This document shows positions 33,014 to 42,549 of a DNA stretch of 64,000 bases, one piece after another (position 1 is the first letter of the stretch; each line of letters begins with the position of its first letter). Made by a program: the position numbers and the translations under genes. The notes under the pieces were generated by a model. It saw only the letters and a list, made by a program, of their open reading frames with translations, was not told where the DNA came from and ran no database searches. The stretch covers positions 62,001 to 126,000 of the forward strand of contig JAFTMH010000004.1 of NCBI GenBank assembly GCA_017452445.1, given 5' to 3'. Source of the stretch: Clostridia bacterium. Its GTDB lineage: Bacteria; Bacillota; Clostridia; Christensenellales; UBA1242.

Positions 33014-34117
33014 TTATGGCAAAAGATTTGCAATGATTGTGTTGCTCAAATGGTAGAACACCGGATTGAGAAACAATGTTTCTCCTTCTTGTGTAAGCAC
33101 TCCTTCTTGAATGTAATCTTTGTAGAACGAATTTAGAGTTATATCATAACCAAGCGCCATCAATTTTGTCAAATCAACACCCAAGCAGCAACGAAGTCCA
33201 AGCATAATAATTTCTTCAATTTGTTCGGTTTCGCTCAAATCCTCAACTTCAGTCTTTTTTGCCTTAAAACCGGCAAAAGAATCCAAATTTGCTACCCTTT
33301 TGCCATCAACAAACGAATGTGCACCTAACCCAAAGCCCAAATATTCGCCTCTCGCCCAATAGTTTAGGTTGTGTTTGCTTTCATAACCTGGATAAGCAAA
33401 GTTGCTTATTTCATATCTTGTCATACCTTTGTCTTGCAAATATGACGAAAGTTTGTTGAACGAAGCAATCATCTCTTCTTCATCCAAAGGTTTATATCTT
33501 CGATCTTGAATCATTTGATAGAGTTTTGTGTTTTCATAAACTTCAAGCAAATAACAAGAAATATGTTTAACTCCCAAATCAAGCAACATGCTTGCATTTT
33601 TTGCAAGTTGTTTGCCATTTTCATCTTCAAGACCTATCAAAATGTCTGCCGAGACATTGTCAAATTGTCTGCGAGCGAGTTTAATTTTTTCAAGAGCCAT
33701 CATTTTGTCGTGCAATCTTCCTATCTTGCGAAGATTTTTTTCTTTAAGAGTTTGCACCCCTATACTCAAACGATTTACTCTAAGTTTCTTCCACATATCA
33801 AGTTTTTCTTCCGTGATAGAATTTGGATTTGCTTCAACCGTAAACTCTGCATTGTCGTAGACATTATAGTTTTTGTAAATCACATCAACAATTCTCTTAA
33901 ACTGTTCTGGCGAAAGCAAACTTGGTGTGCCGCCTCCAAAATAAATTGTTTTGATTGGATTGTCGACCTTTCTTTGTTCGATTTCTTGACACAAGTCGTT
34001 GAGATAATCTTCAATTTGTGCCTGATTTACACAAAAAGAAGCAAAAGCACAATAATTGCACTTCTGCTCGCAAAACGGAATATGAACATAAATCGACATA
34101 TCTTTGTTTTCTGCCAT
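33014..34117 (-). CDS. hemW: Radical SAM protein HemW
   Basis: 367 residues. The 4Fe-4S motif C-x3-C-x2-C is at 16-23 (FCEQKCNYCAF), with the extra Phe seen in HemW-type proteins rather than HemN's fourth Cys arrangement. YFGGGTPSLL and the HemN C-terminal domain follow. HemW is a heme chaperone, often misannotated as coproporphyrinogen III oxidase. It is coupled to lepA upstream (shared base at 34117), a pairing common in Firmicutes. Confidence 0.93.
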   Translation of the reverse strand: MAENKDMSIYVHIPFCEQKCNYCAFASFCVNQAQIEDYLNDLCQEIEQRKVDNPIKTIYFGGGTPSLLSPEQFKRIVDVIYKNYNVYDNAEFTVEANPNSITEEKLDMWKKLRVNRLSIGVQTLKEKNLRKIGRLHDKMMALEKIKLARRQFDNVSADILIGLEDENGKQLAKNASMLLDLGVKHISCYLLEVYENTKLYQMIQDRRYKPLDEEEMIASFNKLSSYLQDKGMTRYEISNFAYPGYESKHNLNYWARGEYLGFGLGAHSFVDGKRVANLDSFAGFKAKKTEVEDLSETEQIEEIIMLGLRCCLGVDLTKLMALGYDITLNSFYKDYIQEGVLTQEGETLFLNPVFYHLSNTIIANLLP

Positions 34118-35922
34118 TACTTGTCCTCGTCCAACTTCAAAATGCTCATAAATGCTTCGGAAGGGATTTCTACCGAACCAATCTTACGCATCTTTTTCTT
34201 TCCTTCTTTTTGTTTTTCCAAGAGTTTTCTCTTTCTTGAAATATCGCCACCATAACACTTTGCAAGCACATCTTTTCTCATTGCTGAAATTGTTTCTCTT
34301 GCAATAATCTTGTTGCCAATACAAGCCTGAATTGGCACTTCAAAAAGTTGTCTAGGGATAATCTTTTTCAATCTTTCAGCCAACTCTCTGCCACGATTGT
34401 ATGCTTTGTCTTTGTGCACGATAAGAGAAAGAGCATCACATTTCTCGCCGTTGAGCATCAAGTCAACTCTCACAAGATCTGCTGTTTCAAAACCATCAAA
34501 TTCGTAGTCGAAACTTGCATAACCTCTTGTGCGAGATTTCAAACTGTCAAAGAAATCGTAAATGATTTCGCCAAGTGGCAAAATGTATTTAAGTTCCACT
34601 CTCTTCTTGTCGATATATTGCATATCTTTGTAGATACCACGCTTGTCTTGACACAATTCCATAATTGTCCCAACAAATTCTGGTGGTGTAAACACACTAA
34701 CCTTCACAATGGGCTCTTCAATATGGTCAATTTCGATTGCTGGTGGCAAGTTTGAAGGGTTTGAAATTTCAAGCATGTCGCCATTTGTTTTGTACACATT
34801 GTAAGACACGCTTGGTGCTGTTGTGATGATGTCAAGATTAAACTCTCTCTCAAGGCGTTGAGTGATGATTTCCAAGTGCAAAAGCCCCAAGAAACCACAA
34901 CGGAAACCATAGCCAAGTGCCGAAGAAACTTCTGGTGCAAATTGCAAACTTGCATCGTTGAGTTTAAGTTTGTCCAAACTATCTTTAAGTTCGTTATATT
35001 TTGCCCCATCAACAGGGAAGATCCCACAGAAAACAACCGGTTGAACTTCTTTGTATCCGTCCAAAGGTTTGTCTGTTGGATTTTCGGCATTTGTGATTGT
35101 TCCACCAACCTTAACATCAGAAATTGTCTTGATTGATGCGGCAATATAACCTACATCACCTGCAGAAAGACATGCTGTTTCTTTTGTTGTTGGCACAAAG
35201 ATACCAACTTCTGTTACATCAAACACTTTGCCTGTTTGCATCATAAGGATTTGATCGCCTGCCTTAACAGTGCCATCAACAACTCTTACCAAACAAATTG
35301 CCCCTTTAAAGTTGTCATAATGACTGTCAAAAACCAAACATTTGAGTGGTTTTGTTTCGTCGCCCGTTGGTGCAGGGATTGAAGTGATGACTGATTTCAA
35401 CACATCTTCAATGTTGATGCCTTCTTTTGCAGAAATGCAAGGGCAGTTTTCAGCAGGAAATCCAATAACTTCTTCAATTTCTTGCTTAACTTCTTCAACC
35501 CTTGCCGATGGCAAATCAATTTTGTTGATCACAGGGATTGTTTCAAGATTGTTTTCAATTGCCAAATAAGCATTTGCCAAGGTTTGTGCTTCAACACCTT
35601 GCGAAGCATCAACCAAAAGCACCGCCCCCTCACAAGCAGCAAGCGAACGAGAAACTTCGTATGTAAAATCGACATGTCCCGGTGTGTCAATAAGGTTTAA
35701 TGTATATTCTTTGCCTTCATATTCGTAAATCAATCTGGTTGGAGCAAGTTTGATTGTGATGCCTTTTTCTCTTTCAAGTTCCATACTGTCCAAAATTTGA
35801 GATTGCATATCTCTTTTTGAAACAGTGCCTGTAAGTTCTATCAAACGGTCAGCCAAAGTGCTTTTTCCATGGTCTATATGCGCAATAATGCAAAAATTTC
35901 TTATAAGGTTTAAGTCTTTCAC
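34117..35922 (-). CDS. lepA: Elongation factor 4 (LepA)
   Basis: 601 residues, full length. The GTPase domain has [31 protein letters not shown] and NKIDLPSA. The C-terminal LepA-specific domain ends with [26 protein letters not shown]. It can back-translocate or aid ribosomes. The start codon is GTG, with SD AGGAG. Promoter at 35952-35981. Confidence 0.97.
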   Translation of the reverse strand: MKDLNLIRNFCIIAHIDHGKSTLADRLIELTGTVSKRDMQSQILDSMELEREKGITIKLAPTRLIYEYEGKEYTLNLIDTPGHVDFTYEVSRSLAACEGAVLLVDASQGVEAQTLANAYLAIENNLETIPVINKIDLPSARVEEVKQEIEEVIGFPAENCPCISAKEGINIEDVLKSVITSIPAPTGDETKPLKCLVFDSHYDNFKGAICLVRVVDGTVKAGDQILMMQTGKVFDVTEVGIFVPTTKETACLSAGDVGYIAASIKTISDVKVGGTITNAENPTDKPLDGYKEVQPVVFCGIFPVDGAKYNELKDSLDKLKLNDASLQFAPEVSSALGYGFRCGFLGLLHLEIITQRLEREFNLDIITTAPSVSYNVYKTNGDMLEISNPSNLPPAIEIDHIEEPIVKVSVFTPPEFVGTIMELCQDKRGIYKDMQYIDKKRVELKYILPLGEIIYDFFDSLKSRTRGYASFDYEFDGFETADLVRVDLMLNGEKCDALSLIVHKDKAYNRGRELAERLKKIIPRQLFEVPIQACIGNKIIARETISAMRKDVLAKCYGGDISRKRKLLEKQKEGKKKMRKIGSVEIPSEAFMSILKLDEDK

Positions 35923-35951
35923 GCAAAAATCTCCTATTCTAATTCAACAAC

Positions 35952-35981
35952 ATTATACAACAGCATCAAAATATCTTGCAA
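35952..35981 (-). promoter_or_regulatory. Sigma-A promoter of lepA-hemW
   Basis: Minus strand TTGCAA (35981-35976), 18 bp, perfect TATAAT (35957-35952). Confidence 0.65.
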
Positions 35982-36022
35982 ACAAATTTTAAATTATTCT
36001 ACCAAAAAGAGAGCATATTTAT

Positions 36023-36051
36023 TTTGAAAAAACAAGCGCTTTTGTTATAAT
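36023..36051 (+). promoter_or_regulatory. Sigma-A promoter of the thymidine kinase gene
   Basis: TTTGAA (36023-36028) with 17 bp, or TTGAAA (36024-36029) with 16 bp, to TATAAT (36046-36051), with TGT before the -10. Confidence 0.6.
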
Positions 36052-36069
36052 CTTCCAAAAGGAGTGAGT

Positions 36070-37026
36070 ATGGGAAAATTATATTTCAAATATGGCGCAA
36101 TGGGTTCATCAAAAACAGCATCAGCCCTTATGTGCAGATTCAACTATATGCAAAAAGGAATGAAAGTTTTGCTTCTCAAGCCACAAATCGACACCCGTTT
36201 CAAGGCAAATGAAGTTGTCTCTCGTATTGGACTTTCAGCACCTTGCATCACCTTCGCAGACAGCGAAAACTTGCTTGATTTGTTTGAAGAACAAAACGAC
36301 AACGAAGCGCTCGACATTGTGATTGTTGACGAATGTCAATTCTGCACAAAGCAACAAATCGAACAACTCAGAGCAATCACAGACAAAGTTTCTGTTTTGT
36401 GCTATGGACTTATGACAAACTATAAAGGCGAACTTTTTGAAGGCAGCAAACGCCTCGTTGAAATCTGTGACAGTTTGTCAGAAATCAAAAGTGTTTGCGA
36501 GTGTGGTCGCAAAGCAACAATGAATGCAAAATTTGTCAAAGGCATCATCTCTGTTGAAGGGAAAGAAATTGACATTGGTGCTGATGAAAAATACAAAGGC
36601 ATGTGCTATCCTTGCTTTAAGAGAGAACAACAAAAAGCAAAGGTTTACAACAAAATCCTTTCGCACATCAAAAACATCAAAGCATGCAAAGATGCTGGCA
36701 CCTGGTCAACAGACACTGCCGCAGGAAACATTGTTATTGACAAGCCTTATGTTATTTACGATGACGAAGTTAAAAGTTTTGTTCGTGATTTCAGAGAATT
36801 TGAAATCAAAAAACCAGAAACAATCGTTGACATAAATGCAACAGTTGAAACCCTTGCCCCACTTTGTGTTTGCGACAAAAATTTCGAATATATGATTGCT
36901 CTTATTTCGCTTGTGCTTAAAGAAGAAAAAAACAAACCAGGGCTTCTTAAAGCACTTATTGAAACGGACATTCTCACAAATTGGCTCAAACGAATCAAGA
37001 AGATTGTCGACAATCTCGATGACTAA
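36070..37026 (+). CDS. tdk: Thymidine kinase with long C-terminal extension
   Basis: 318 residues. The first 190 are a type II thymidine kinase: Walker A GAMGSSKT at 9-16, VIVDECQFCTKQQIEQL with the DE-x-Q motif, the lasso region and zinc-binding pairs C-E-C and C-Y-P-C. It phosphorylates thymidine in salvage. The last 125 residues, from about 192, are extra to the family and unrecognised; they are helical and end WLKRIKKIVDNLDD. The ATG at 36070 has an SD (AGGAG). It is a single gene on the plus strand. Confidence 0.88.
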   Translation: MGKLYFKYGAMGSSKTASALMCRFNYMQKGMKVLLLKPQIDTRFKANEVVSRIGLSAPCITFADSENLLDLFEEQNDNEALDIVIVDECQFCTKQQIEQLRAITDKVSVLCYGLMTNYKGELFEGSKRLVEICDSLSEIKSVCECGRKATMNAKFVKGIISVEGKEIDIGADEKYKGMCYPCFKREQQKAKVYNKILSHIKNIKACKDAGTWSTDTAAGNIVIDKPYVIYDDEVKSFVRDFREFEIKKPETIVDINATVETLAPLCVCDKNFEYMIALISLVLKEEKNKPGLLKALIETDILTNWLKRIKKIVDNLDD

Positions 37027-37036
37027 TCAAAACAAA

Positions 37037-37063
37037 AAAACACAACCAAATCGGTTGTGTTTT
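37037..37063. terminator. Bidirectional terminator between thymidine kinase and efp
   Basis: AAAACACAACC (37037-37047) and GGTTGTGTTTT (37053-37063) with loop AAATC, and A and T runs on the outside. It serves both convergent genes. Confidence 0.85.
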
Positions 37064-37081
37064 ATTTTTAGACCAAGTTTC

Positions 37082-37642
37082 TTACTTAACTTTTTCCATA
37101 TAAGATCCATCTCTTGTGTCAACACGGATAACATCTCCAATGTTTACGAAAAGTGGAACTCTGATAACATAGCCAGTAACCAAAGTTGCAGGTTTTTGAG
37201 AAGCCTTTGATGTGTCACCTTGAATACCAGGTTCTGTGTCAACAACTTCAAGTTCTACAAATGTTGGTGGGTAAACAGCAAATGGAACACCCTTATACAT
37301 ATACATTGTTGTTGGCATATTTTCTGTTACAAAGTTGAGAGCATCTTCAACTGTATCTTTGTTGAGTGGCATTTGTTCGTATGTTTCATTGTCCATGAAA
37401 TAATAAAGTTCGCCATCGTTGTAAAGATAAAGCATTTCTTTCTTTTCGATAACAGCATCTTGAAATTTGTCAGATGGGTTGAAAGTGTCTTCCTTTACTT
37501 GTCCTGTCATAACATTTTTGATTTTTGCTCTTACAAAAGGTGAACCCTTTCCTGGTTTAACATGCAAAAATTCGATAACATTGTATACACATCCGTCCAT
37601 TTCAAATGTTGTGCCTTTTCTAAAATCTCCAGCAGTAACCAT
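37082..37642 (-). CDS. efp: Elongation factor P
   Basis: 186 residues, three beta-barrel domains. The loop carrying the modified residue reads [13 protein letters not shown], so a Lys is at the tip, as in Bacillus and many Clostridia. The last part has [14 protein letters not shown] relieves stalling at polyproline. It is monocistronic with its own promoter and an SD (AGGAG). Confidence 0.97.
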   Translation of the reverse strand: MVTAGDFRKGTTFEMDGCVYNVIEFLHVKPGKGSPFVRAKIKNVMTGQVKEDTFNPSDKFQDAVIEKKEMLYLYNDGELYYFMDNETYEQMPLNKDTVEDALNFVTENMPTTMYMYKGVPFAVYPPTFVELEVVDTEPGIQGDTSKASQKPATLVTGYVIRVPLFVNIGDVIRVDTRDGSYMEKVK

Positions 37643-37679
37643 AAATTAAAATCTCCTAATAATTAAATTTTCCTTACAT

Positions 37680-37708
37680 ATATTAGCACATTTGCCCATA
37701 TATTTCAA
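37680..37708 (-). promoter_or_regulatory. Promoter of efp with flanking inverted repeat
   Basis: Minus strand TTGAAA (37708-37703), 17 bp, TAATAT (37685-37680), with TGC before the -10. TTTGCCC (37691-37697) and GGGCAAA (37716-37722) form an inverted repeat around the -35, which could be an operator or a remnant terminator of the upstream gene. Confidence 0.6.
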
Positions 37709-37731
37709 GCAATACGGGCAAATTTTCAAAT

Positions 37732-39417
37732 TTATTTCAATTCTCGTGCGGCATTGTCCATAATTGGTGCAGTGTCTTTTCTTTGTTCGTCAAGAGTTGG
37801 AGCGGCTCCACCAAATGCCCTGTCACCATAAATCGCCCTACGGATTTTGTCTTGATTTTCTTTTTCAACAGCGGCAAGTTGTTTTATGTCTTGTTCATAT
37901 GTGCCAAGTTGTTGCCAAATTTCTTCAAATTTTTGTTGAGCCTCATCACTTGAAACCACAGAAAATTCAAATGCCATTGCCTGCAACTGTAAATAGTTGA
38001 ATGCACACACACCTTTGTCGCCAGCTTCAACTTGTGCAAGCATTTGTGCTGCACTTTTGCCAAAGGATTCTGCAAGAGTGCCCCAAATTTCTGCTTTTTC
38101 TTCATCCTTTAATGGCGATCTAAGTTTTGCCATTGATGCTACATTGTCAACAAACTTTGCCGCATAAACAATTTTTCCTTCAGCAACAAGTTTTTCTGTC
38201 ACTTGTTTAATTTGTTCTGCCGAAAGCAATCTGTCAAAAGCAACATGTTGATATATTGGAAGTGGAATGTTGTCCATTGTCAAAAGTTCGGCAACACCAT
38301 TTGCAAGCACTTTTTGAATTTTTGGGTTTGAAATCGCTTTTGTCATCATAACATCTTGCAAAACATTTGCAACAATGTCGTTTCCGTTGTGAATTGCCAA
38401 AAGGTAATCATTCATTGTTTCGACAGCGCTTTTTTTCAAATATGTCTTTCTCAACACATTTGCCAAGGTTTGCACATAAGTGTTTGAATCAGCCAACTTA
38501 GAGAAAAATTCATCCGAACTTTCTGCAACAGCAAACATTCTTCTAAATTCAGATACACCTTCTTTGTCTTTTCCTTTAAGGAAAGATTCTTTTCCAAGCA
38601 AATCCCCTATTGTCGCCTTAGACAACACTCTTTCAAAGTTTTCATAATAAGCATATTTTTCTCTATTTTTCTTTTCATTTGCTTTATATTGCTCGATTGT
38701 AGATCTTTGACCTTCAAGCCATTCTTTCATTTCTGGTGTGCATCTAGGATCAGAAGAAACCCCACTCAAAAACACTTCAGCAAATGCAAAACTTCTTTCT
38801 CTTGCTTCTTCTTCATATTTCAATTTGACATAATTTCCAAATTGCACATTTGCGATATATTTCTTTCGTGCTTCTTCTGGCAAATTTTCAAATTTTTCGA
38901 CAAATTCAGGACCAAAACAATCAGCATAAAGTTGCATTGCCATAAAAACTTGTTCTGGTGTCAATTTGATGTCAGCAAAATTTTCTACACAAGCAGTTGT
39001 AATTCTTTCAAATGCAGGATCGTATTCATCAAAATCCTCTTTGTAATCTTTGTATGTATGTTGTTGAGCATGTTCGTTTTCGTGCCCCATTGTGATAACA
39101 GCATCCATAAAAGTTCTTTTTCCTGACAAAACTTCTTCTGCATATTCTGCCGCAACAGTGATATCTCTGTTTCTTGTCGAACCTTGTGCTCCATCACCTG
39201 TGTCACCAATTTCAACTCCAACAGTTTCCCCTGCAATTATTGTTGCTTTTGAAAAATCAGTTGTGTATGGGTTTGCATTTACAAGCATAGACAAAAATGT
39301 TGTCATTTCTTCTTTTGACATATTGCCACTTCTTGCTCTCTCAAGCATAGCAAACATCGCATCTTTTTGTGCTTCTACATCAACCATTTCTTCTTGTTCT
39401 ACATATTCTTCTGCCAT
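37732..39417 (-). CDS. Putative zinc metallopeptidase-like protein (HExxH) of unknown family
   Basis: 561 residues, acidic and soluble, with no signal peptide. The motif H-E-N-E-H is at 112-116 (MGHENEHAQQH) and could be an HExxH zinc site. A candidate third ligand lies in YEEEARERSFAFAE at 201-214, the sort of E-A-R-x-x-x-F-A-x-x sequence found downstream of HExxH in other peptidases. The remaining 340 residues are helical and unrecognised. It follows the Nfo-like gene by 19 bp at the end of the long nusA-infB operon. The SD is very strong (AGGAGGAGG). Enzyme activity is an inference from the motif. Confidence 0.65.
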   Translation of the reverse strand: MAEEYVEQEEMVDVEAQKDAMFAMLERARSGNMSKEEMTTFLSMLVNANPYTTDFSKATIIAGETVGVEIGDTGDGAQGSTRNRDITVAAEYAEEVLSGKRTFMDAVITMGHENEHAQQHTYKDYKEDFDEYDPAFERITTACVENFADIKLTPEQVFMAMQLYADCFGPEFVEKFENLPEEARKKYIANVQFGNYVKLKYEEEARERSFAFAEVFLSGVSSDPRCTPEMKEWLEGQRSTIEQYKANEKKNREKYAYYENFERVLSKATIGDLLGKESFLKGKDKEGVSEFRRMFAVAESSDEFFSKLADSNTYVQTLANVLRKTYLKKSAVETMNDYLLAIHNGNDIVANVLQDVMMTKAISNPKIQKVLANGVAELLTMDNIPLPIYQHVAFDRLLSAEQIKQVTEKLVAEGKIVYAAKFVDNVASMAKLRSPLKDEEKAEIWGTLAESFGKSAAQMLAQVEAGDKGVCAFNYLQLQAMAFEFSVVSSDEAQQKFEEIWQQLGTYEQDIKQLAAVEKENQDKIRRAIYGDRAFGGAAPTLDEQRKDTAPIMDNAARELK

Positions 39418-39436
39418 AAGTCCTCCTCCTTAAACT

Positions 39437-40294
39437 TTATGCTTTTGCATCTATGTATAATTTTTTCATATTTACACTGTCTTCTGCCATTGTGCCATCA
39501 GACTCGCAAATAATATGACAAGAAAGATTGTTTTTGACCAAAACTTTTGCCAAAGGCGCAAAATCTGGACCATAAACTTCATCTGCAAAAGTGAGGTGTC
39601 TTATCTCTCCTTTTGCCCCATATTCGATTTTCGAAAAATGAACATGCGCATTTTCTGTTCGCCAATCTCCAAGTTTTTGTCTGCAATAATCAAAAATCTC
39701 TTGATAATCGCCCTCGGTTTTAAGTTGACCTTGAGTAAAAGCATTTACATGACCAAAATCAAATGTAGGCAAAAGTTTTGGCGAAATGGTGCAAAGGTCA
39801 ATAATCTCTTTCCAAGTGCCAATTTGCATTGACTTGCCCATGGTTTCAGGGCAAATATACATATCTTCATCAAGCAAACTTTCGATTTCAGGCATAAATT
39901 CTGCAAATCTAACTTTCATAAGTGCCAGTGCATCTTCTCTGGTTTGCTTTCCACAAGATCCAGCATGAAAAATCAATCTTTTTGCACCAAGCAATTTCAT
40001 ATATTTGATGCCGTTTTTTATGTATCCCAATGATTTTTCATACATTTCAGGATCTGGGTTTGCAAAATTGATAAAATATGGTGCGTGCAACGAAAGTTTT
40101 ATGCCATATTCGGCAAACTTTTCGCCAATTTGCACAGCCATTTCCTCTTTCATGCGATAACCTTGTCCAAAACTATATTCAAACAAGTCCAAACCTCTGT
40201 CTTTAACCCATTTTGCAGTTTCAAGACTAGATTTGTGGCCTTCTTCATAAAACGACAAACTGTTTCCTGAAGGTCCAAACAATGCTTTTGCCAT
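39437..40294 (-). CDS. TIM-barrel AP endonuclease (Nfo/EndoIV-like)
   Basis: 285 residues with the AP endonuclease family 2 barrel and most metal ligands in order: LSLHAPYFIN, RLIFHAGSCG, YICPETMGK, PTFDFGHVNAF, AHVHFSKIEY and HIICESDGT. Endonuclease IV cleaves abasic sites with three zinc ions. The sequence is somewhat diverged from classical Nfo, so a related sugar isomerase-type activity cannot be fully ruled out, but the ligand set favours nuclease. The SD is AAGGAG; the gene is 10 bp after truB. Confidence 0.8.
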   Translation of the reverse strand: MAKALFGPSGNSLSFYEEGHKSSLETAKWVKDRGLDLFEYSFGQGYRMKEEMAVQIGEKFAEYGIKLSLHAPYFINFANPDPEMYEKSLGYIKNGIKYMKLLGAKRLIFHAGSCGKQTREDALALMKVRFAEFMPEIESLLDEDMYICPETMGKSMQIGTWKEIIDLCTISPKLLPTFDFGHVNAFTQGQLKTEGDYQEIFDYCRQKLGDWRTENAHVHFSKIEYGAKGEIRHLTFADEVYGPDFAPLAKVLVKNNLSCHIICESDGTMAEDSVNMKKLYIDAKA

Positions 40295-40304
40295 ACAAAA
40301 CTCC

Positions 40305-41177
40305 TTAAATCAATCTTGTTGTATAACTCAAAATTTTGTCTTCAACTTTTCCAAGCCCAATAAAGTCCAACCCTTCATAAAGCCTGTAAGTTCCGTTTTC
40401 TTTTTCGATATCCAATTTTTGTCCCAAATACAACCTTTGCGCATCATCAACAGACAAAAAAATGTTTGGATAATCGAAAACATTTTCACATGACAACAAC
40501 TCAAATTTGCCATCTCTTATTTGATCGAGTGTGTATGCGTTGTCAAGCATAAAACCACCACATCTTGTGCGTGTTATGCATTGCATACTACCATAGGTGT
40601 CAATTTTTGCTGCCATATCACGACACACACTTCTTATGTATGTGCCACTCGAGCATGAAATTTCAAACTCAAATTTGTTTTTGTCAATCTGTTGCAACAT
40701 CTTGCAATCATAGATTTCGATTTCTTTTGGCTGAAGCTCCAAATCGTTGCCTTTTCTGGCTTCTTTGTATGCGACTTTGCCTCCCACTTTCTTTGCTGAA
40801 TACATAGGTGGCATTTGTGCATATTTGCCAATCATCTGCTTGCAAGCCTCTTCAACTTGCTCTTTTGAAACATCACACTCTTTTTGTTTGACAATTTCGC
40901 CTGAAGTGTCAAGTGTGTCTGTTTCAAACCCAAACACAAAAATTGTGTGATATGTTTTATCTTTTTTTAAAAAATAATCAAACAACTTTGTTGCATTGTT
41001 CACCGTCACCGGCAACAAACCTTCACCTTCCAAGTCAAGAGTGCCCAAATGCCCACATTTTTTTGCATCTAAACAATGTTTGACAATGTTTACGACAGCG
41101 TTTGACGAAATGCCAACCGGTTTATTTACCAGCACAATCCCACTTTTAGTGAAAGAATAGTGTCTGTTTTTAGCCAT
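40305..41177 (-). CDS. truB: tRNA pseudouridine-55 synthase TruB
   Basis: 290 residues. GIVLVNKPVGISSNAVV and the catalytic loop CGHLGTLDLEGEGLLPV show the family, with the catalytic Asp in G-T-L-D. The usual Pro after this Asp is Leu, and the loop reads L-E-G-E-G, a variant form. YSAKKVGGKVAYKEARKG and the CSSGTYIRSVCRDMA motif are present. It makes pseudouridine 55 in tRNA. It overlaps nrnA by 8 bp. The SD is AAGGAG. Confidence 0.94.
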   Translation of the reverse strand: MAKNRHYSFTKSGIVLVNKPVGISSNAVVNIVKHCLDAKKCGHLGTLDLEGEGLLPVTVNNATKLFDYFLKKDKTYHTIFVFGFETDTLDTSGEIVKQKECDVSKEQVEEACKQMIGKYAQMPPMYSAKKVGGKVAYKEARKGNDLELQPKEIEIYDCKMLQQIDKNKFEFEISCSSGTYIRSVCRDMAAKIDTYGSMQCITRTRCGGFMLDNAYTLDQIRDGKFELLSCENVFDYPNIFLSVDDAQRLYLGQKLDIEKENGTYRLYEGLDFIGLGKVEDKILSYTTRLI

Positions 41178-42144
41178 TCAAAATCTCCTTGCACCAGTCA
41201 TTTAATTTAGAAATCAATTGTCTTTTTGTTGCATCAATTTCAAATGCAGCAGCACAAACATGGCCACCACCACCATTTTTTGCAGCAAATGCACCAACAT
41301 CAACGCCTTCCATTGATCTCATGCTGATCTTGAAATGATTTTTTTGATATTCAGTGCACAAAAATGCTGCTTGCACACCTTCTATTTTGATTGCCAAGTC
41401 GCTAACTCTTTTCACACCGTCCAAATCAATGCCAAGTTTTTTCATGTCCTTGATTGTAAACACGATGTAAGCAACTTTTCCGTCTTCTTTAAGCACCAAC
41501 TTTCTTGCAGCAGTGTTTTTCACTTGAAGTTGTTGCATCGTCATGCTCTTAAACATAATTTCATACACTCTTTGCACTTCTGCCCCTGCTTGCATAAGCA
41601 CTTTGGCACATTCAAACACTTCTGGTGTTACATTTGAGTTGAGAAATCTGTTTGTATCACCCATAAGTCCTGCCCAAAGATAAGTTGCAAGAGTTGGTGT
41701 AATTTCAATGTTTTCTGCTTGGCAAATTTCGCACAAAATTTGACAACAAGCAGCAGCCACTTGTTTTACATAACATTTTTCTGCAACCATAACATCATCT
41801 TCTCCAATAGGATGGTGATCGATGCAAAGTTTATTTGCTGGCTTAACTGCCAAATCAATATGTTTAGCATCCAATCTAAATTGCAAATGCATATCTACAA
41901 ACACAACCAAATCATATTCTTCCGGATTGAAATCTTGTTTGATTTCATCATAATTGAAAATTTTGGTCATATCATTTGAATAATTGCAAATTGCAAAGAT
42001 GTCTGCATCTTTGCCCAAAATACGGCAAATTTCCCTCAACCCAAACATTGAGCCGTAAGCATCGGCATCAGGGTGTCTATGGGCAAAAATTGCGATATTT
42101 TTGGCATCTTTCAAAGTTTTTATTATTTCTTTAGTTTCAATCAT
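41170..42144 (-). CDS. nrnA: DHH phosphoesterase NrnA (nanoRNase)
   Basis: 324 residues. The DHH domain has AHRHPDADAYGS, VVFVDMH, LCIDHHP and AGLMGDTNRF; the DHHA1 domain ends with AAKNGGGGHVCAAAF. It degrades short oligonucleotides and 3'-phosphoadenosine phosphate. The ATG at 42144 overlaps rbfA, and a TTG before it is less likely. Position rbfA-nrnA-truB is conserved in Clostridia. Confidence 0.94.
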   Translation of the reverse strand: MIETKEIIKTLKDAKNIAIFAHRHPDADAYGSMFGLREICRILGKDADIFAICNYSNDMTKIFNYDEIKQDFNPEEYDLVVFVDMHLQFRLDAKHIDLAVKPANKLCIDHHPIGEDDVMVAEKCYVKQVAAACCQILCEICQAENIEITPTLATYLWAGLMGDTNRFLNSNVTPEVFECAKVLMQAGAEVQRVYEIMFKSMTMQQLQVKNTAARKLVLKEDGKVAYIVFTIKDMKKLGIDLDGVKRVSDLAIKIEGVQAAFLCTEYQKNHFKISMRSMEGVDVGAFAAKNGGGGHVCAAAFEIDATKRQLISKLNDWCKEILNG

Positions 42145-42508
42145 CAACTTCTTCCTCTTCTTCTGCCTTTGGAATATTAAGATTTCTCAAAATCTCTTCA
42201 ACTCTAAGTGCACTTGCTGTGCTTTTATCAACAACAAAGTTAATTTTTGGCACATAAGGCATATCAATCATTTTTGCGAGTTCTCTTTTGATAAATCCTT
42301 CACTCTTTTGCAAAACCTTTGTCACATTTTCGACATCTTTCAAGTCCAAAACACTGACTTTAACTTTGCAATACTTAAAATCTGGAGTAACTTTCACTTC
42401 GGTAAGGCTTACGATTTTGTCAACTCTTGGGTCGTTCATCTTAAATTTGATGATTTCTGTCAAACATTTTTGAATTTCACTGTTTGCTCTTTCAACACGA
42501 TTAGACAT
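42137..42508 (-). CDS. rbfA: Ribosome-binding factor A
   Basis: 123 residues with the KH-like fold: RVERANSEIQKCLTEIIKF, DPRVDKIVSLTEVKVTPDFKYCKVKVSV, ending in an acidic tail EEEEEVDD. It helps mature 16S rRNA. It follows infB by 41 bp and overlaps nrnA. Confidence 0.95.
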   Translation of the reverse strand: MSNRVERANSEIQKCLTEIIKFKMNDPRVDKIVSLTEVKVTPDFKYCKVKVSVLDLKDVENVTKVLQKSEGFIKRELAKMIDMPYVPKINFVVDKSTASALRVEEILRNLNIPKAEEEEEVDD

Positions 42509-42549
42509 AAATACCTCCTTGTCTTTTATAAAGCAAAAGAGATTAAAAA

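Noticed and set aside
33506..34255. 249-codon plus-strand open frame opposite hemW and lepA
   Set aside because: It runs antisense across the junction of two firm genes and has no start signals; composition (Phe/Ile/Lys/Cys-rich) is that of a shadow frame.
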